Under the pieces are notes generated by a model, which was given only the letters and a program-made list of their open reading frames with translations, was not told the DNA's origin and made no database searches. From Adenophora triphylla var. japonica (taxonomy: Eukaryota; Streptophyta; Magnoliopsida; Asterales; Campanulaceae): DNA of 64,000 bases. The number at the start of each line of letters is the position of its first letter. Within the stretch, counting starts at the first letter, position 1. This document shows, in pieces, positions 57,556 to 64,000 of this stretch. Where the stretch lies: assembly GCA_022495995.1 (NCBI GenBank), contig JAFEMH010001454.1, forward strand, positions 372,001 through 436,000, in the 5' to 3' direction. The position numbers and the translations under genes are program-made.

Positions 57556-59288
57556 TGATGAATGTGTATCCGAAAATTTTCCCATTTTTTGTTTGAAAGA
57601 AAATCAACAAAAACGGAGTCGCCACGCCATTTTAATTTTGAGGGCCAAAACTTTGAAAAAAGCCCGAGATAAGAGATTTAGGTTCGGAGGTCATGTTACG
57701 CGTCGGGAAGGACGTTAGTGTGCACCCGACGCGCCTCGTAAAACGAGTCTTCCAAGCTGAAAATCATTTGTGTGTGTGTGTGTGTGTTTTGGCCAAAATA
57801 AGTTGAAACTCAGAAAAGTAAAAATTGAGATATCTTTTTAAGACTTTAAACTGATCCCATGATTTTTTGGAAGATTTTTGGATTGAGATTTGGTACTCAA
57901 AAGACCTTTTGAAGTTGAGAGCCATTTCTGCCAGAATGAAAAAGGCAGTGGACCTTTGATTTTGAAATGGATTCAAGGGTCTTAAAACTTCATAATCTGG
58001 ATAAACTCAGAGAATGAAAGTTGTTCTAGACACCTTAAATAAAGTTTGTGCGAAGGAATTTTCCATTTTGGAGAAGATTTGAGGGGTCAAAACCTTCTGG
58101 AAACCTCAGATATGAGATCTGGATTCCCAGAAGCTGATGAACTAGCCTCTGAAAGAAAATTTGAAAAGAGGAGTTTTACTCACCCAAAAAATAAAGTAAA
58201 AATATGTCTGGAAATCTCTGGATGTTGGATACAAAAAGTGTTTTGTAGTCAACACCAAATTCCAAGTTTATCTGTGTCCAAAAATTAAGACCATGGACTG
58301 AGGTCTGAGAAAATTGCTACTGGACAGTAACTTCCCAAGAGAGAAAATATGATTTTAAAGGGGGTTTTGCATCCATGCTTGTCCCCATTTCCCTAGGTTT
58401 TGGTTAGTGATCACTAGACATTTTAGTGGTGAATCAACTATACCAAACCATCCTTGGGGTACATTAGGACTAAGCACTTCATTTGCTTGGGAAGGGGAAT
58501 TTTATCCTTTGAAATCAAGATTTTATGCTTGAAAATGGTTTTTTAGGGTTTTGAAAATGAGTTTTCTTTGCAAGAAAGTAAGAAAGCTTAAAAATAATTT
58601 TGATCTTTGTAGAAGATCATCCATGGAGATGGTCTTCCATGGTGATCTTCTTAGATCTAAAGCAAGAAGATGAAGGAACTACATTTTGTAGTTTGAAGAT
58701 GCATGCATGGATGAGATTTAGGGTTAGGAGGAGGAGGGTTTACCAATCTTCCTTGTGTTCTTGAGTGTTTGGCTTGAGTGTATGAGTGTTTAGGGCTTTA
58801 ATATGAGAGTGAGTGGATGAGTATGAGTTGGGAAAGATTGGAGAGAAAATGGTGACAATTCAAGTGAATTCTCACTGTTTTCTCTCTATATTTCGCCGGA
58901 GGTTCGGTGCAAAATGTGTTCTTCCTCCTTATTTTTGTGACTGGAGGGCTCAATTTATAGCCCTCTGAAATATGCAAACTCATACGCGCGGACAGGTCCC
59001 CTCGGCGTGCCTTTGTTCATTAAATGCGGCTCCGGCTTTGGACAAGGGAATATTTCTTTTCAAAATTCAAATTGACCGGCCAGATTATGTTTCCGGCATT
59101 TCTATTTGTGGTTTTATTCTTTTGTTTTTCTTTTTAAGATTCTTTTTAAGGTTTAACCTTAAATAACAATGCCCATTTTACCCTCACTTTGTTAGAAAAG
59201 TTAGGATTGTTAGGAATTGTTAGAAATGTTATAACTTTCGTTAATTTTCTAACGAAAATTCTAACAAGCTCAAATTGGAGCACTTACG
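57556..59288 (-). repeat. 3' LTR of P2
   Basis: It begins on the plus strand TGATGAATGTGTATCCG and ends CACTTACG, where the expected terminal A has become G. It has the same landmarks as the P1 LTRs: PBS-like CGGAGTCGCCA (57614-57624), the hairpin near 59,235-59,262, a TATA box (58949-58960, minus) and a decayed palindrome ATACGCGCGGAC (58982-58993), again 21 nt apart. Confidence 0.8.
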
Positions 59289-60720
59289 GTAGCCCTCGGC
59301 GACGGCGCTTCGAAGGAAGCGGGGTCGTCGATAAAGTAAGGCTCCATATTTGGCGGGATGATCGAGTGATCGGGTGGGTGAACCTAGCGATAGGCTACCT
59401 ACGTATCCCGAATGGGAATCAAGCCGATCGTAGTTCGGGTCTTTGACCACGGAGATGATGGCGTTTTAGGTGCCTCGAACACGATGAGCGAGTTCTACGG
59501 TCGTTTCTTTGGAAAGAAACTTCTGCTTTGGGGATAAGAGATGACCATTTTCGGTCGATGGCTATCCGCTCTGTGGGGATAGGAATGACCATTTTCGGTC
59601 TCTGCTTTGGGGATGATTGCGATTTATCGCTTTCCTAGTGATAGCGTCTTAGGTGCCTCAAACCTTGAAGATGGCGTTTTAGGTGCCTCGAACCTTGGAG
59701 ATGGCTTTTTAGGTGCCTCGGACCTTGATGATGGCGTTTTAGGTGCCTCGAACCTTGATGATGATGGCTTTTTAGGCGCCTCGGACCTTAATTTGAAATG
59801 GCCTTTCGGTGGACTTTGTCTGCTGCCGAAGGATAGGGTGACCGTTTTGGTCGAGGGGCTGGACCTAATGATAGGCTACCTACGTATCCCTAGTGGGAAT
59901 CAAGCCCTTTCGTAGTTCGAGTACTACTCGAGATTCCGTTGGCTTTTGGGATTCCGTTAACTTTCTTTGGGGATTTCGTTAGCCTTTCTTTGAGGAAAAT
60001 CGAGACGTATTCGTGCAGGGAATCGGTCTTACGTTTGGCTAGTTGGATGATTTTGATGAAAGATACGGGATCTCGTTATCTTTCTCGGGGCACTCGGTCT
60101 TACGTTTGGCTAGGGAAGATTTTGATGAAAGATACGGGATCTCGTTATCTTTCTCGGGGCACTCGGTCTTACGTTTGGCTTGCAGGGAAGATTTTGATGA
60201 AAGATACGGGATCTCGTTATCTTTCTCGGGGCACTCGGTCTTACGTTTGGCTTGCCGGGATGATTTTGATGAAAGATACGGGATCTCGTTATCTTTCTCG
60301 GGGCACTCGGTCTTACGTTTGGCTTGCAGGGAAGATTTTGATGAAAGATACGGGATCTCGTTATCTTTCTCGGGGCACTCGGTCTTACGTTTGGCTAGGG
60401 AAGATTTTGATGAAAGATACGGGATCTCGTTATCTTTCTCGGGGCACTCGGTCTTACGTTTGGCTATAGGGAAGATTTTGATGAAAGATACGGGATCTCG
60501 TTATCTTTCTCGGGGCACTCGGTCTTACGTTTGGCTTAGGGGAAGATTTTGATGAAAGATACGGGATCTCGTTATCTTTCTCGGGGCACTCGGTCTTACG
60601 TTTGACTGCCGGGGGGAATTTTCTTGACAAGAGGCTGACTTTGGTTAACTTTGGTTAACTTTGTCAAGTTGGGGAGAATTGCGAGTCACGGAATTTTAAG
60701 GGGCAAAAGGGTCATTTGAC
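59289..60720. repeat. P2 region upstream of the PMD gene with two minisatellites
   Basis: A 30-bp unit TTTTAGGTGCCTCGAACCTT.. repeats five times (59,644-59,800), with a stray copy near 59,460. A 69-72-bp unit containing GATACGGGATCTCG repeats eight times (60,046-60,607; unit marks at 60062, 60131, 60203, 60275, 60347, 60416, 60487, 60558). The box CTACCTACGTATCC..CGTAGTTCG occurs at 59,395 and 59,877. P1 lacks the 70-bp array. The open frames here only translate the repeats. Confidence 0.85.
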
Positions 60721-60729
60721 CCTTGCAAT

Positions 60730-60772
60730 CCTATCCGCGCGGATAGGGTTTGAAAACCAGGGGTATTAATTA
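60730..60772 (+). promoter_or_regulatory. Antisense PMD promoter of P2
   Basis: The perfect 18-bp palindrome CCTATCCGCGCGGATAGG (60730-60747) is followed, 19 nt after its ATCCGCGCGGAT core, by TATTAATTA (60764-60772). The PMD start codon lies 130 nt further on. This is the intact counterpart of the deleted site at 20,289. Confidence 0.6.
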
Positions 60773-60900
60773 GGGCCAACGCCCTTTCTCTTCCCCATTC
60801 GGTTTTCAAAATTACGAGAACAGAGAGAGAGAGAAAGCGAATCCGCCATTGTTGGCCTTAGAAGCTTCAAAAATCTTCCGATTTCTTCGATTTTCGAGCA

Positions 60901-63771
60901 ATGGAACACGGGAAGGCGCTTTTCAAGGCCAGGGCGTGGCCGGTAGCGGAGAGCGATTGGAGCTCGTCGGATGAGGAGGCATTACAATCTTTCGCAATCG
61001 ATTGCGGAGGAGCCCTACCCGATGCTTGGCAACATTGGGCTTCGGATTCGAATCTCCGAACGGTATACTTTGAAACCCTTTGATCCCTTTGTTGATTTCT
61101 TGTTTGAAATTTGAATTTTAGGTGATTTTTGAATTTTTTTTTTTTGAAATTGAATATTGCATGTTCATTGTCTTTGAATCTTGATGATTATGTGAGTAAC
61201 CCAAAATGTGCATTTTGCTTGGGAAAAAGAATTGGCATTTTCGCCATTTTTTTTTTTAAATTCGAAAATTGCATGTGAAAATTCGAAAATTGTGATTGTT
61301 TTTTTTGAAATTGAATATTGCATGTTGATGATGATGATTTTTTTTGAAATTGAATATTGATATTGATGAATGATGCAATGCATGCATTTTGTTTGGAAAG
61401 AATGGGCATTTTGCCAATATGAGATGTATGTATGTTTAGGATTTTTTTATTTTTGAAAAGTGGGACGGATTTTTCCTCCCGTTGCATGTAAGATGGATGA
61501 TATGCATGTATGCATTTTTTTTTTTGAGATGATGGATGGTATGCATGTTATTTTATGAAAATGGGACGGAGTTTTTACTTCCGTAGGAATGCATCTTTTT
61601 TGATGAATGCATTGGGACTTCTTTGAAAACTTGTTTTCTTTTATGCGAGAAAAATGGGGCTATGCTCATTGTATCTTTGTTATCTTTGTCGAAATTTTTT
61701 TTTTTAATGCATGTGTATGCCCCCTTTTTTTTGTGTAAATGCAAATGCACTTTTTTTTTTTGACATTTTCTCTCTCGCCTTTTTTTTTTGCAGGGCGGAA
61801 ACCGTTTTGTAACGGAGCGGTGAACAAAATGAAGGCTCGAGGATCGGTGGAGTCCGGGATTGACTTGTGGGACCGGCTTCCGAATGCGGGCCGAGGAGCT
61901 TTGCCGAGTCCGAGACGGATCGTTGTCGAGACGGGGCTTTGGGAGTTTGTCGAGTGCTTGAGGGGGTGGTCAAGTTCCCTAAGAGCAAGGGCTTGATGTT
62001 TGCTGCGGCGCGGCATTGGTGGGGCGCGACCCACACCTTCCACTTCTTACGGGGCGAGGCTACGGTTACGCCCTCCGACTATGCTTTGCGATTACGGGCT
62101 GTCCTTTAATGGGCCAGCGGCATTGAGTGGCGGGATGGCTACGGCGATGCGTCTGCGAGCTCTTACAGGATTTTCCCCTATTCCCAAAAAGGGGATGGGG
62201 ATGGAGTATGCCGTGGTCTACGGCAAGATCGTGGAGACCATAGCGAGTTATGAGGTGGGGAGGAGAGGATAGGCGCCGTCGGATTGCCGGGGCCTTCTTG
62301 TGGTTTGCTTTTTCGAGCACGCTCTTTGGACATGCTTTGAGGACGGCGATCTTTGCCTTGTTGAGGTCCTTGGAGGACATGGAGACGGCCGGAGATGTCT
62401 CGTGGGGAGAGGCCGGGTGGCGAGCTTTATTTTGCTCTTGATAGGTACGGCCGGAAGGGCTGTGAGCTCTTTGTCTTGCTTTGAGTTTGCCACTGGAGGT
62501 ATAAGCTCTCTTTTTGCTTTCCCTCCCTTTTTTTTTTTGAGCACGCACTTTTCTTTTGCCTTTGGATTGATTGGATTTTTACCTTTCGCGGTATGGGCGT
62601 TGGAGTTTTCCACGTCACGATGTGGCGGCGGCGGCGGAGTACGTCGGGCGTATCCGGCCATGCGATCTTGGTCCAAGCATGCCCGGGAGAAGATAAGCTC
62701 CGGGGCGTACGACTCTCGAGTACGCGGATTGCCTTCCTTTGACGGAGGCCGAGACGAGATGAGGGATGATATTCTTCCCACAGGATCGCTTTGAGGTGGC
62801 GCGGTGAAGGCGGCGAGATACGGGTGTGCGGCGGAGGATTTTGAGGGTCGACTGCGATGCATATTATGCGGGAGAGAGGGTGACGCGCCGGCATGGCGTG
62901 GGTCGCCTTTGAGGACACCGGTGGAGCCTCCCGTCGATATGATGCACCCGAGCGATCGGTCCGTGACTGGGATGATTACCGAGCCGGCCGGCACTTCTCG
63001 GATTTCGTGGCGATTGAGCCATATGCGACATTCGTCTTGAGGAGGCGAGGATGCCTCGGGTTACGGATAGGGAGGGGCTTGGGATCCGCGGTACCCTCGG
63101 ACGGATTTTTCCTATATCGAGGATGGGGTCCGATTGAGGGTGCGAGATCCCTCGGCCCGAGCGACTTCCACGAGCTTTCCGGCCTCGTCCGGGTATGAAG
63201 GTATGGCTTCACCTTTTCCCCTTCTTTTCTTTCTTTTGTTTCATCATCTTTAGCATCACCTCTTTTTTTTGACGCTTTTGCTTTTGTGCGGTTTTCGGAG
63301 GTGGTCGTCGAGAAGGCGACGAAGCAAGTGATCGGGGCCAAGAGATTCATCGGGAGGATGGTCGCTTGCGGGGCTCCTCGAGGCTAGAGCGAGGCGACCA
63401 CGGCCGGCGCACATCGGACGGGAGGCTTCCCCTATTCGCTCGAGACTTCTTCGAGAGACTCCTCTGTCTCCTCTCCTTGATCCCAGCGCGGTGCGCCTTC
63501 GGATCACGTCATTCTCGGGGATCCACACGGGCGGGGACACGTTTGGCGGCATGGCGGAGTCGTCTTCGTACGTCCGGGAGTCCGACGCCTTCACCTTCGG
63601 ATACGATTTTTCGCGAGATCTCGGCTTGCCCTATCGGAAGCGTGCCGGTTGGTCTGATGAGCCTCTTTGGAGACGAGGACGATTACGAGCCGAGATTTTC
63701 GGGGCTCTGAGGAGGCGGGCCCGAGTCGCAAGAGGGGCCGGGAGACATCGGGCGCTGGAGACTCCGATTGA
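60901..63771 (+). pseudogene. Antisense PMD gene of P2, four exons
   Basis: Exons homologous to P1: 60901-61062, 61794-62498, 62592-63200, 63301-63771. Exon 1 ends at the same NLRT codon with donor GTATAC. Exon 2 starts GGN-FVTE and keeps SVESGIDLWDRLP, VVETGLWEFVECLRG and, after a frameshift, THTFHFL-GEATVTPSDY. The acceptor of exon 3 has changed from CAG to CGG, which should block normal splicing. The C-terminal exon ends SRKRGRETSG-SD like P1. Several frameshifts are present (exon 1 versus P1, near 61,970, 62,080 and 62,270). It is a pseudogene, but its exon structure supports the P1 gene model. Confidence 0.7.
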
Positions 63772-64000
63772 TTTTTTTTGAGATTTGAGATTGAGATTTA
63801 GATTTGTACGGCTTATGCACATTTTTTTTCTTTTTTTTTGGGATGTAATAATTTAGGATTTTATTTATGTTTGTTTGTTTTTTTTATGCACACTCTTTTT
63901 TTTGGAATGTAATAATTTAGGATTTTATTTTATGAATGCAATGCGGTATGAATGCGGTGTTGCATGAGCCTTGGTTTTTTTTTTTTGCAAGGGTGTTTGG
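63772..64000 (+). other. Spacer between PMD and DUF7745-like genes of P2
   Basis: T-rich sequence with a duplicated TTGGAATGTAATAATTTAGG block. It matches P1 23,411-23,600. The DUF7745-like gene and its palindrome would follow beyond the window. Confidence 0.6.

Larger units (their letters stand above)
57556..64000 (-). mobile_element. Element P2: 3' half of a second P copy
   Basis: It is colinear with P1 from its 3' LTR through the PMD gene to the spacer before the DUF7745-like gene, where the window ends. Homology is clear throughout but more diverged than between the two P1 LTRs, so P2 is a separate insertion. It lies inside the leader of Y. P1 likewise begins next to a Y-like LTR tip. 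Confidence 0.8.

Noticed and set aside
60043..60552. Open frames of ~170 residues built from a 23-residue repeat
   Set aside because: Two overlapping frames are open at once because the 70-bp unit happens to lack stops. There is no sign of selection, and P1 lacks it.

Overview
The window is nuclear DNA of a flowering plant, probably a eudicot. It shows GT-AG spliced genes, plant Ty3/gypsy retrotransposons, Stowaway-like MITEs, CACTA and hAT transposons, and a plant RS-domain cyclophilin. The species cannot be told from the sequence. Only one gene looks intact (39.8-49.6 kb, minus strand). It is a homologue of Arabidopsis CYP95, a nuclear cyclophilin-RS protein. Thirteen coding exons join in frame to a predicted 842 residues, but several residues of the canonical prolyl-isomerase active site are replaced.

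Layout. 1-210: end of a CACTA element. 211-17,661: a Tekay/Del-like LTR cluster (LTR - internal - truncated LTR - internal - LTR) whose only recognisable coding sequence is a decayed protease fragment. It carries a nested solo LTR (4,481-5,854, TSD GAGGG) and an inverted solo LTR of its own family (13,289-16,364, TSD ATTTA). 17,662-18,119: remnants of two other Tat-type elements. 18,120-35,447: element 'P1', a 17.3-kb Tat-lineage retrotransposon on the minus strand, with both LTRs, PBS and a broken gag-pol. 35,448-39,134: remnant of an LTR element coding a 'putative plant transposon protein' ORF. 39.2-49.6 kb: CYP95 with MITEs and SINE-like sequence. 49,809-50,657: a small element with inverted-repeat ends that holds a VPS11 gene fragment. 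52.0-54.8 kb: a decayed hAT transposon with a tandem array. 54,810-57,555: LTR, PBS and leader of another Tat-type element ('Y'). 57,556-64,000: the 3' half of a second copy of P ('P2').

The most interesting system is element P. Downstream of pol, and antisense to it, P carries a two-gene module: a four-exon plant-mobile-domain (PMD) gene and a DUF7745-like gene. The palindrome ATCCGCGCGGAT lies exactly 21 nt upstream of the TATA box of the sense LTR promoter (intact in one LTR copy, mutated in two). The same palindrome lies 19-22 nt upstream of a TA-rich box before the antisense genes. In the P1 PMD promoter its central 8 bp are deleted. The unrelated-looking LTR of Y has its own word, TGTCG-NN-CGACA, in eight copies, one of them again exactly 21 nt upstream of CTATAAATAG. 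Two further LTR families here carry clusters of their own GC-rich inverted-repeat words. This suggests a common promoter layout with a family-specific palindromic operator, and in P one that would couple sense (gag-pol) and antisense (PMD/DUF7745) transcription.

All coordinates were read by eye. No alignment or database search was run, so family names rest on recognised motifs.
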